A stretch of DNA of 25,744 nucleotides. Source: JAJFVC01 sp039698075 (GTDB lineage: Bacteria > Planctomycetota > Planctomycetia > Pirellulales > Thermoguttaceae). Of the stretch, positions 16,114 to 23,403 are shown in pieces. A program made the translations under genes and the position numbers. The stretch spans positions 1 through 25,744 of the forward strand of contig JBDKTJ010000171.1 of assembly GCA_039698075.1 (NCBI GenBank). Direction: 5' to 3'. The notes beneath the pieces were generated by a model. That model did no database searches and was not told where the DNA came from. It worked only from the letters and a program-made list of their open reading frames with translations. How positions within the stretch are numbered: position 1 is the stretch's first letter; the number at the start of each line of letters is the position of its first letter.

Positions 16114-16697
16114 CCGACTTGCTTCGAGAACTGAAACAACGGATGCGGAAAGAGGCCTCGTCGCGAAGGGCCCGACAGCCGAACGCCGATCGGATCAGCC
16201 GACAGATTTTCGACCGGCTCGCGGCCTTGCCCGAGTTCGCCCGATCGACCGCCGTCATGCTCTACGTCGACGTGCGCAACGAGGTCCGCACGCGATGGTT
16301 TTTCGACTCGGTCTGGAATCAGGGCCGCCGGCTGATCGTTCCGTATTGTGAAGAGGGCCAGCTCCGACTATTTCAGCTCGAACGGCTCGACGAGCTTTCA
16401 CCGGGCACGATGGGCGTTTTGGAGCCGCGGGCCGAGTTGCGCGAGCAGGACGACCGGAACGTCGATCCGGCCGAACTCGATTTGATTGTCGTGCCGGGAG
16501 TGGCGTTCGACCGCGAAGGCCACCGCTTGGGCTACGGCATGGGCTACTACGACAAGTTTTTGCACCAGATCCGTTCGGACACGGTGAAACTCGGCGTCTG
16601 TTTCGAGAGCCAACTGTTTCCCGAAATCCCCGTCCTTCCGCACGACATCGTCGTGGATGCGGTCGTGACGGAACGGGCGGTCTATCGAGCGTCGTAG
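16110..16697 (+). CDS. 5-formyltetrahydrofolate cyclo-ligase
   Basis: 195 residues, the usual size for the MTHFS/YgfA family. It converts 5-formyl-THF to 5,10-methenyl-THF using ATP, returning stored or inhibitory folate to one-carbon metabolism in the cytoplasm. Signatures are the basic N-terminal helix (ELKQRMRKEASSRRARQ), YVDVRNEVRTRWF and, most diagnostic, GYGMGYYDKF at 141-150, which binds the ATP phosphates. The start is ATG 16110, in an ATGA overlap with the rhamnosidase stop, so translation is probably coupled to it; an upstream extension of the frame would lie inside the rhamnosidase. Pairing a housekeeping folate enzyme with a secreted rhamnosidase is metabolically odd and may be only chance packing. 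Confidence 0.94.
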   Translation: MTDLLRELKQRMRKEASSRRARQPNADRISRQIFDRLAALPEFARSTAVMLYVDVRNEVRTRWFFDSVWNQGRRLIVPYCEEGQLRLFQLERLDELSPGTMGVLEPRAELREQDDRNVDPAELDLIVVPGVAFDREGHRLGYGMGYYDKFLHQIRSDTVKLGVCFESQLFPEIPVLPHDIVVDAVVTERAVYRAS

Positions 16698-16735
16698 GGC
16701 CGCGTGACTTGCGAGAAATCGCAAGCGATCCGATC

Positions 16736-16786
16736 AAAAAACCAACAGTCCGGGCGGCCCATCGCCGGGCCGTCTCCGGACTGTTT
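16736..16786. terminator. Hairpin terminator, probably bidirectional
   Basis: AACAGTCCGG (16744-16753) pairs perfectly with CCGGACTGTT (16776-16785), and an inner GGCCC/GGGCC extends the stem. On the plus strand it is followed by only three T. On the minus strand it is followed by a run of six T (A6 at 16736-16741), so it is stronger for transcripts arriving from 17062 and beyond. It lies between two convergent genes. Confidence 0.8.
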
Positions 16787-17061
16787 CCCCCCCTGGGAAT
16801 CGGTATTGTTTTGAGTGCGCCGGAGCGCCTATTTTTGAGTCGAGCGTGCGCGTCGCCGCCTGGTGCCCCCCGCCGGGAAGCCGAGTGATTTTCAAAAACG
16901 GAAACACGCGACGTTTTGAACGGATAAGCTTTGTTGTTGGTATGAGATCATCGGATTGCGATGGCGTCCGACTTTGGCGAAGTTTTTCGGTTGAAAACGT
17001 TGCAGCACAATAGGCAATCTAAGCGATCCGGGAAAAGACGACTAGCTATTCGTCCGGAAGC
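16787..17061. other. Intergenic region without recognised genes
   Basis: Between the terminator and the end of the DUF4190-like gene. It is more AT-rich in its second half. A short open frame at 16961-17191 has no homology that I recognise and runs into the 3' end of the opposing gene. I see no RNA gene or repeat here. Confidence 0.5.
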
Positions 17062-17826
17062 CTACCATCCTTCGGGGCGGACCCCACCCTCGGTCTGCAT
17101 GATTTGCCACTCAACGTGGCCGTCGGCCTGGGGCGCCCGAACCATTTTGACGTTGACGAAGAACGATTTCTTTTCGCCGTCGTCTTCATAAGTGACCGCG
17201 TAGAGTTGGTCGACCTGATCGGCGGTGTTCCATCGGGCCTGCGAGGCGGTCTGGTAGAATCGGGTTTCGGCCTTTGGACCCAAGGCCAAAAGCGTGCGTA
17301 TCAGCGGCTGCTGAACGTAGTTTTGCAGTTCCTCTCGGGCCAGGGGATGGGTGCGGTAGTACTGCCACAGTTGGTCATTCAACGGTTGACGTTTTTGGAG
17401 CGGCGAGACAAACTGTGTGGCTTTTTGCGGTTCGTTTTGGGCCAGGTACTTGAACCATGCGGCGGAAAAAACGCGGGCCTCGTCGCGGACGGCCTTTCGA
17501 TAGACCAGCCACTCGGTCGGCGCCGCCGCGAGAAACAGCAGCGAGAGCACAATGCCCACCGTGGCAAGAGGTCGGCCGGCCAGCGAAGGGTTTTTTTGGA
17601 TTCGCCGAACGGCCCACCCACTGAAAAACAGGCCGAGAATCGGCAGGGACCAGAACAACGAATCGAACAAGGCCAACGGGGACGCCAGACCGGCGATCAA
17701 GCCCGCCACGGCCTGCACGGCCAACGGATGGTAGGACGCCATTTCGGCGTCTTGCGAATCGGTGATGCGGACGTCAGGTACGCTGGGACGCATGGGAACA
17801 AAGCGGGCCGAAGTTCGCCCGATCAT
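17062..17826 (-). CDS. Small membrane protein, DUF4190-like
   Basis: 254 residues from ATG 17826; an ATG at 17793 (residue 12) is equally possible because neither has a Shine-Dalgarno. A polar N-terminus (1-33) precedes a first hydrophobic hairpin (about 34-70, LAVQAVAGLIAGLASPLALF and FWSLPILGLFFSGWAVRRI) and a further helix (about 85-106). This short two-to-three-helix arrangement with the GRPLATVGIVLS turn resembles DUF4190. The remaining 145 residues are soluble, mostly helical with a beta-strand end (YAVTYEDDGEKKSFFVNVKMVRA), and are predicted outside the membrane. No catalytic motif is seen and the function is unknown. It starts 12 bp after the CvpA-like gene, so it is the last member of the hisF-pilT transcription unit. 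Confidence 0.7.
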   Translation of the reverse strand: MIGRTSARFVPMRPSVPDVRITDSQDAEMASYHPLAVQAVAGLIAGLASPLALFDSLFWSLPILGLFFSGWAVRRIQKNPSLAGRPLATVGIVLSLLFLAAAPTEWLVYRKAVRDEARVFSAAWFKYLAQNEPQKATQFVSPLQKRQPLNDQLWQYYRTHPLAREELQNYVQQPLIRTLLALGPKAETRFYQTASQARWNTADQVDQLYAVTYEDDGEKKSFFVNVKMVRAPQADGHVEWQIMQTEGGVRPEGW

Positions 17827-17838
17827 TGAACGGCCGGG

Positions 17839-18471
17839 TCACTTGGGACAAAGGCTGTCGTATTTGGTGATGTTCTCTTCGATCTTGACGCGGCGCGCCG
17901 TGTAGTTCGGCATGAAATCCGCCTTGGGATCGAAGATGAATTTTTCTTGCTGCCACTGTTCGGGCGTGGCGGACCGGGCATACACGCCCATCGACTCTTT
18001 TTGCATGAACGCGAGCCATTGCCGGTCGGGCGCCAGGCCGAGGACCATCGGCTGCTCGGCCGTGAATCCGCCGAACAGGAAGGTTCGCGACAGCGGGGCG
18101 GCGTGCAGGGTCATCATCGTGAAGCACACCAGAACCCAACCGACCCACATGGCGAAAAACACACTGCCGATGCGGTCGGCCATGTTCAAAAATCGCACCT
18201 TCACCTTGGAAAGCTGGTCGGTCGCCGCGCGCAGAACGCCCATGAAAATCGCAAAAAGCCCCCACAGGGCCAAAAAGTCCCAGGCGTAGGTCAACGAGGG
18301 CGAAGAGCTTTCGAGCCAACGGGCGACCGGCTCAAAAAAATTCGTGGCCAGCAGCGCCGCCGTCACCACGTTGATCAGGCTAATCGCGTTGCTCCACATC
18401 CCTTCCGTGTAGAGCATGGCCACGCACGCAAACACGATCACCAACATCAGCAGGGTTAGGATGGAACTCAT
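17839..18471 (-). CDS. CvpA-like membrane protein
   Basis: 210 residues with four predicted transmembrane helices in the first 120 or so (starting SSILTLLMLVIVFACVAMLY, then ISLINVVTAALLATNFF, a third around WDFLALWGLFAIFMGVL and a fourth around IGSVFFAMWVGWVLVCF). The spacing, the arginine-containing loops and the GWVLVCF helix fit the CvpA/colicin V production family, whose members are linked to envelope homeostasis and secretion although the biochemical activity is unclear. The last 80 residues form a polar tail, longer than in most CvpA proteins. It lies 74 bp after the degenerate GspE-like gene and 12 bp before the DUF4190-like gene. No strong Shine-Dalgarno precedes ATG 18471. Confidence 0.72.
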   Translation of the reverse strand: MSSILTLLMLVIVFACVAMLYTEGMWSNAISLINVVTAALLATNFFEPVARWLESSSPSLTYAWDFLALWGLFAIFMGVLRAATDQLSKVKVRFLNMADRIGSVFFAMWVGWVLVCFTMMTLHAAPLSRTFLFGGFTAEQPMVLGLAPDRQWLAFMQKESMGVYARSATPEQWQQEKFIFDPKADFMPNYTARRVKIEENITKYDSLCPK

Positions 18472-18545
18472 GGGCGGAGGTCAACGGGGTTGGAAGAAAG
18501 TTTTGGAGTGGAATGGTCCGCTTCAGGGAGCGATAGGGTCCTTGT

Positions 18546-20306
18546 TTATTTCAACACGCGCATCAGCTCGGGCAACGACGTCACGCCTTTGACGACCAAC
18601 AGGACGCCTTCCTCCTGGAAGGTTTTCATGCCATCGTGGCGGGCGGCTTGTCGCAACGCAGGAAGCTTCGCGCCCGAGGTGATGGCGTTGCGCACGGCGT
18701 CGCCGATCGTAAGCACTTCAAAAATCGCGGTCCGGCCGAGATAACCGAGTCCGCCGCACACGGGGCAAGGCTCCTTGGGCTCCTCGGGATTCGGCTGCGG
18801 CGGACGGTAAAACGACTGGACGCGGCCTTCGGGGATGCCCAACTGCTGCAACACTTGCGGGGGCGGCGTGTAGGCTTCCTTGCACGAATCGCAAAGTTTC
18901 CGAACCAGCCGCTGGCTGATCACGCCGCTCAGCGAGTCGGCCAGTTCGGCCGGCGCAACGCCAAGCATCAACGTCCGCAAAATCGCCTCGGCGGCGTCTC
19001 GCGCGCGGATCGTGCCAATCAACATCCGGTTCGATTGGATCTCGTCGCACATCAAATGGACGGTCTGGGCGTTGACCATGTCGCGGACGACCACCACGTT
19101 CGGCTCCTTGCGGAACAGACTGGTCAACACGTCGGCCGGCGATTGGCCCGCCGCCGAATCGTAGAAGGTCACCGGCACGTTTTCAACCGGCTCGTAAGGC
19201 TTTCTTTCATCCTCGACGGCGGCGAACTCGCGGGTGTAGCGGTCGCAAACGCGCAGCGAGACGTTGACCATGCTGCGCAAGCCCGCACTCGGCGCCGCCG
19301 AAAACAACACGAACCCCTTCCGCTGATCAAGCAGGCCTTTGAGTTGCTCCTGGAGTTTCGGCCGCATGCCGATCTCGTCGAGGGTTTTGAACGGCACTTT
19401 CTTGGCTTCAAACTGGAGCAAAACCCGTTCGCCGGTCGGCGTGCCTTGCGAAGCCAACGTCGCCGAGTAGCGGGTGGATTCGTACTCGAAGCCGAACTCG
19501 CCGGCTTGGCGGCTTTTCCGATCTTGCGGATTCGCGCCGCAAAGCAGCTTGAGCGATTCGAGAGCGGGATCGCCGACCTCGCGGGTTTTGGCCTCGCGGG
19601 CGATCCACACGCCGTCGACCATGGTGCGCATGGCCACGCCTTGCTGCGTAAAGTCGAGCATGATCGACGATGCTCGACCGCAGACGCCTTCGGCGAGAAT
19701 TTCACGGGCGGCGCCGAACCCCGGCGATTGGCGAGCCAGGAGCAACCGGGCGTTGTCGGTTCGTTCGTCGAGGCCGCCTTTGGCCAGCAATTTCAACGGG
19801 ACGCCGCTCTCGTTCATGTCGCGGCGTTCCGCGTTGATCTTGACGCCCACCTTTTTCAATCGCGAGGCGAGCCAAAACCGTAAATGATCGGGCGTCAGCA
19901 CCTGTTCGTCGATTCCGACCTGTTTGTTTCGATAGCTCACGTAGGCGGTCAGCGGCGCGACGTATGCGACCATCAACAAGAGAAACGCGATCCAAAAATT
20001 GGGGATTAGCCACGACAGAATGAACGCCGCCATGAACGAGCCAAACACGATCGGGATCCACCGCAGGGCGTCCAGCTTCACCGCCTGGCAATCGGTGCTG
20101 AGCCAATCGGTTGTGTAGACCCAAGCGGCGAAAATGAGCCAGCAGGCGACAATTTTGATCCAGCTCAGATAGTAGCCCGACCCGCGGAAATCCTTCGCCA
20201 GCGACGTGTTGCCCCAATCGCCGGCCGCCAGGGCCGCTCCGGTCCAACAGGCCAGCAGGACGGCCACCAGCACGACGATCCGCGAAACGCGACGCACGTT
20301 CGACAT
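18546..20306 (-). CDS. Membrane-anchored GspE/PilB-like protein with degenerate ATPase motifs
   Basis: 586 residues from ATG 20306 (GGAA upstream; a TTG five codons earlier is less likely). Residues 8-28 form a signal-like helix, followed by three more membrane segments (about 47-66, 83-101, 103-125). The rest aligns with T2SS/T4P secretion ATPases but key residues are lost. At the Walker A position (336-345) it reads SAAPSAGLRS instead of GPTGSGKTTT, so the lysine is Leu and the Ser/Thr is Arg. In the Walker B region (about 401-412) VVVVRDMVNAQT replaces IIMVGEIRDLET, with the catalytic Glu as Asp. The tetracysteine zinc motif (Cys473, Cys476, Cys514, Cys517) and the GYLGR loop are intact. 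It is probably a structural or regulatory pseudo-ATPase. It is co-directional with pilT, 28 bp downstream. Confidence 0.8.
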   Translation of the reverse strand: MSNVRRVSRIVVLVAVLLACWTGAALAAGDWGNTSLAKDFRGSGYYLSWIKIVACWLIFAAWVYTTDWLSTDCQAVKLDALRWIPIVFGSFMAAFILSWLIPNFWIAFLLLMVAYVAPLTAYVSYRNKQVGIDEQVLTPDHLRFWLASRLKKVGVKINAERRDMNESGVPLKLLAKGGLDERTDNARLLLARQSPGFGAAREILAEGVCGRASSIMLDFTQQGVAMRTMVDGVWIAREAKTREVGDPALESLKLLCGANPQDRKSRQAGEFGFEYESTRYSATLASQGTPTGERVLLQFEAKKVPFKTLDEIGMRPKLQEQLKGLLDQRKGFVLFSAAPSAGLRSMVNVSLRVCDRYTREFAAVEDERKPYEPVENVPVTFYDSAAGQSPADVLTSLFRKEPNVVVVRDMVNAQTVHLMCDEIQSNRMLIGTIRARDAAEAILRTLMLGVAPAELADSLSGVISQRLVRKLCDSCKEAYTPPPQVLQQLGIPEGRVQSFYRPPQPNPEEPKEPCPVCGGLGYLGRTAIFEVLTIGDAVRNAITSGAKLPALRQAARHDGMKTFQEEGVLLVVKGVTSLPELMRVLK

Positions 20307-20334
20307 GGCATCAATTTCCAAAGCGATTGATTGA

Positions 20335-21480
20335 CTACAACATTCCCGATTCTTTGAGCATGATCCCCTTCAACGCCATCTTGAGCGCTTCGGGGTTGGG
20401 AGCGACCTCGAACGCCGTTTCTCGCGAGATCATTTCGCGTTCGACCAGGCTTTGCAGACTCATCGTGAAATCCTGCATCCCTTCCTCCTTGCTGATCCGG
20501 ATGGCGTCGGCAAGCTTTTCGTCCTGGGCTTCGAGAATCAGCTTTTTAATGGTCGGGTTGAAGGTCATGACTTCGCAAGTGGGCACCCGCCCGACGCCCT
20601 CCTTGATCGACGGCAGCAGCTTTTGTGCGACGATCGCCTTCATGTTGAACGCCATCGCGCTGCGCAGGGCCGGGTGCATGTTCTGCGGGAAAAGGTCCAA
20701 AATACGGCCGATCGTGCTTGGAGCCGTCGACGCGTGGATCGTTCCGAACACCAAGTGGCCGGTTTCCGCCGCCTGAATGGCCGTCTCGAACGTCTCGCGG
20801 TCGCGCATTTCGCCCACCAGCATGATGTCCGGGTCTTCGCGGACCGCGTGCTTCATACCGATTCCGAAATCCTTCACGTCCATGCCGATTTCGCGCTGAT
20901 TGACCAGGCACTTGTCGTCGGTGAACGTGAACTCGATCGGGTCTTCCAGCGTTAAAATGTGTTTGCGGTAGCGGTGGTTGATCCAATCGAGCATCGAGGC
21001 GATCGTCGTGCTCTTGCCCGAACCGGTGATGCCCGCCAAAAGAACCATCCCCTGGCTGAATGTGCACAACTCGGACAGCACGGACGGCAGAAACAGATGC
21101 TCGAAGTCGGGAATTGTGTTGTTCACCCGGCGAGCGACCAGGCCCACGTTGCCCATCTGTTGCAGGACGTTCACGCGGAATCGCCAGCGACGGCCGTCGA
21201 CGTCGAGCGTGTGTGCGAAGTCCACTCCGCCGTCTTCATCAAAGATCTGTTTCCGACGCTCTTGCACTTCGAGCATCGGGAAAATCAGCCGGACCATCTC
21301 CTCGCTGCTGATGGGCTCGTGCTTCAACGGGCACAATTCGCCGTTGACGCGAATGATCGGCGAGCTGCCGACCTTCAAATGCAGGTCGCTGCCCTTGAGT
21401 TTCACAAGCGCCCGAAACAGCTTGTCGACCTCAAGCTCTTGTCGTTTGCCTAAAAAACGTTGACGGTCTTGTTCGGCCAT
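20335..21480 (-). CDS. pilT: PilT-family retraction ATPase
   Basis: 381 residues, close to the usual 345-380. PilT hexamers power retraction of type IV pili on the cytoplasmic side. All motor motifs are intact: Walker A GITGSGKST (about 163-171), the Asp box LTLEDPIEF, Walker B DPDIMLVGEMRDRET, and the His box GHLVFGTIHAS. The C-terminal AIRISKEEGMQDF..L motif is the PilT-type AGLxE-neighbour region. The N-terminal PAS-like domain includes KGSDLHLKVGSSPIIRVNG, diagnostic of the PilT/PilU branch. It lies 66 bp after hisF and 28 bp before the degenerate GspE-like gene. No pilin, PilB or PilC is present in the window, so which machine it serves is not visible; assignment to PilT rather than PilU rests on similarity only. 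Confidence 0.93.
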   Translation of the reverse strand: MAEQDRQRFLGKRQELEVDKLFRALVKLKGSDLHLKVGSSPIIRVNGELCPLKHEPISSEEMVRLIFPMLEVQERRKQIFDEDGGVDFAHTLDVDGRRWRFRVNVLQQMGNVGLVARRVNNTIPDFEHLFLPSVLSELCTFSQGMVLLAGITGSGKSTTIASMLDWINHRYRKHILTLEDPIEFTFTDDKCLVNQREIGMDVKDFGIGMKHAVREDPDIMLVGEMRDRETFETAIQAAETGHLVFGTIHASTAPSTIGRILDLFPQNMHPALRSAMAFNMKAIVAQKLLPSIKEGVGRVPTCEVMTFNPTIKKLILEAQDEKLADAIRISKEEGMQDFTMSLQSLVEREMISRETAFEVAPNPEALKMALKGIMLKESGML

Positions 21481-21546
21481 AGGAACGCCGTGATCGGTTG
21501 TTTGCAGTCAGCGGTCAGGGAGGAAACCGCTTGCGTTTTAGGGTTT

Positions 21547-22335
21547 TTAAGCCGCGTTGGTTGAGTGTTTCAGCCGGACGGGGATGCCGCGGGCTTGCAT
21601 GACCCGTTTGGTTTCTTCGATCGTATATTGCCCAAAATGGAAAATGCTGGCGGCCAACGCCGCGTCCGCTCCGCCCCGTTGGATCGCGTCGGCCAAGTGT
21701 TCCGGACATCCGGCGCCTCCGCTGGCCACCACCGGAATCGAAACCGCGTCGGTCACGGCCCGAGTGATCTCCAGGTCGTAGCCGTCGCAAGTGCCGTCGG
21801 CGTCCATCGAGGTCAGCACGATTTCGCCGGCGCCGAGCCGCTCGACTTCACGGGCCCACGCGACGGCCTCACGACCGGTGCCGATGCGGCCGCCGTTGAT
21901 GTGCACCTCCCAAAATTCCTTTCCGTCTCGCAAGACTCGCTTCGGGTCGATGTTCACGACGATGCACTGACTTCCGAATCGCCGGGCGGCCTCGCGGACG
22001 AAGTCGGGATCGCGGCACGCCGCCGAGTTGATCGACACCTTGTCGCAGCCGGCTTTCAGCAATGCGCGAATGTCGTCGATCGTCCGAATCCCTCCGCCGA
22101 CCGTCAGGGGCATGAAAATCACCTCGGCAGTCCGGCGGACCACGTCGAGCATGATGTCGCGTCCCTCGTGGCTGGCGGTGATGTCGAGGAAGACCAGCTC
22201 GTCGGCCCCCTCTTCTTCGTACCGTCGGGCAACCTCCACCGGGTCTCCGGCGTCGCGGAGATTGAGGAAGTTCGTGCCTTTCACCACGCGGCCTCGATTC
22301 ACATCGAGGCACGGAATCACCCGTTTCGCAAACAT
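21547..22335 (-). CDS. hisF: Imidazole glycerol phosphate synthase, cyclase subunit
   Basis: 262 residues, slightly longer than the usual 250-258. HisF takes ammonia from HisH and converts PRFAR to imidazole glycerol phosphate and AICAR, linking histidine and purine synthesis. The half-barrel duplication is visible: catalytic Asp11 in CLDVNRGRVVKG, phosphate loops TVGGGI (about 79-84) and VASGGAG, and the second catalytic Asp in VVNIDPKR. TSMDADGT marks strand 6. The start is ATG 22335. HisH and other his genes are not adjacent; instead pilT follows 66 bp downstream, so histidine genes seem to be dispersed, as is common in planctomycetes (general knowledge). No attenuator-like His-codon leader was seen upstream. 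Confidence 0.97.
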   Translation of the reverse strand: MFAKRVIPCLDVNRGRVVKGTNFLNLRDAGDPVEVARRYEEEGADELVFLDITASHEGRDIMLDVVRRTAEVIFMPLTVGGGIRTIDDIRALLKAGCDKVSINSAACRDPDFVREAARRFGSQCIVVNIDPKRVLRDGKEFWEVHINGGRIGTGREAVAWAREVERLGAGEIVLTSMDADGTCDGYDLEITRAVTDAVSIPVVASGGAGCPEHLADAIQRGGADAALAASIFHFGQYTIEETKRVMQARGIPVRLKHSTNAA

Positions 22336-22549
22336 AATTAACCGTTGTGACCTTGGGACTTGCTAAAGTCCGTCCACGTCCTCTGCCAAAGACGCCGTCA
22401 AGGTTTCTTGTGTTCAGGCCCAAGATCGCGCAAGTCGATTCCCTACAGTTTAATTCGACGCCTCCAACCGGTCAATGATGCCTGCACTCAGGAGGGGTGT
22501 TCTTTTATTCTCTAGATGGGGTCTTCCGTCGGGATTCCAGACTCCTTGA

Positions 22550-22578
22550 TTGTGACCCGGGCGCTGCCGTTCTACAAT
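22550..22578 (+). promoter_or_regulatory. Promoter of the ECF sigma gene, near-leaderless
   Basis: TTGTGA (22550-22555), a 17-base spacer, then TACAAT (22573-22578). The predicted start is about 22585, only two bases before ATG 22587. The good spacing and -10 make this one of the best promoters in the window; it looks like a housekeeping-sigma promoter. Confidence 0.6.
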
Positions 22579-22586
22579 GGGGTTTT

Positions 22587-23333
22587 ATGGCCACTCATCA
22601 CAGCAAGCTCGCACGGTTGCCGGCGCGCGAGGACCGATTTGCCACGACTCATTGGAGCTTGGTGGTTCGGGCCGGAGCTGGACGGTCGCCCGAAGCTCGG
22701 CGATCGCTGGCCATTTTGTGCGAAAACTACTGGTTTCCGCTTTACGTCTTTGTGCGTCGGAGCGGCCGCTCGGCCCAAGACGCTCAGGATCTCACGCAGG
22801 AGTTCTTCGTTCGACTGTTGGATAAGCATTTTTTGGCGGCGGCCGACGCCAACAAGGGGCGTTTTCGCACGTTTTTGATCACCGCCATCAAGCATTTTAT
22901 GGCGAACCAATACGATCGCCTCCGGGCCCAAAAACGCGGCGGATTGCAGCAGTTTGTGTCGCTGGACGCGCTGGACGGTTTTGAAAACCGCTATGGTCGA
23001 GAGCTGGCCGACACACGGACGCCCGAACGCATTTTCGAGCAACAATGGGCTCTGACTCTGTTGTCGCAGGTTTTGACACGATTGCAGACCGAAATGGCCG
23101 CCCGCGGCAAAGCGGCGTTGTTTGACGCTTTGAAGGGGCATCTGACCGGCGGTCAGGCGGTCGGATACGCCACAACGGCCGGAAAGCTGGGCATGACCGA
23201 AGGAGCCGTTCGGGTGGCCGCTCATCGGCTCCGTCAACGCTACCGAGAGCTGCTGCGGGACGAGATCGCCCAGACGGTCGCCAGTTCGGAAGACGTCGAA
23301 GAAGAAATCCGTTACCTTTTCACTTGTCTTTAA
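22587..23333 (+). CDS. ECF-type RNA polymerase sigma factor (kinase-associated planctomycete type)
   Basis: 248 residues from ATG 22587. Region 2 runs from FATTHWSLVVRAG through DAQDLTQEFFVRLLDKHFL, with the core-binding pattern of ECF sigmas, and FRTFLITAIKHFMANQYDRLRAQKRGG lies at the -10 recognition end. Region 4 carries a helix-turn-helix around TTAGKLGMTEGAVRVAAHRLRQRYRELL. The long insert between regions 2 and 4 and the WSLV entry resemble planctomycete ECF families encoded next to Ser/Thr kinases, where activity is thought to be set by phosphorylation rather than by an anti-sigma factor; that model is family-level inference. No anti-sigma gene is adjacent. The kinase starts 70 bp downstream on the same strand. 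An upstream extension of the frame to 22497 is rejected because it would precede the promoter. Confidence 0.9.
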   Translation: MATHHSKLARLPAREDRFATTHWSLVVRAGAGRSPEARRSLAILCENYWFPLYVFVRRSGRSAQDAQDLTQEFFVRLLDKHFLAAADANKGRFRTFLITAIKHFMANQYDRLRAQKRGGLQQFVSLDALDGFENRYGRELADTRTPERIFEQQWALTLLSQVLTRLQTEMAARGKAALFDALKGHLTGGQAVGYATTAGKLGMTEGAVRVAAHRLRQRYRELLRDEIAQTVASSEDVEEEIRYLFTCL

Positions 23334-23403
23334 TCGCTAACTCTTCGTGTAACTTTTTCGTCCATTTGCTTCATAGAAGAATGGACACCAAACGGACGGG
23401 ACG

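Noticed and set aside
16961..17191. Small plus-strand open frame of 76 codons in the intergenic region
   Set aside because: No ribosome-binding site, no recognisable motif, and its 3' half is antisense to the DUF4190-like gene.
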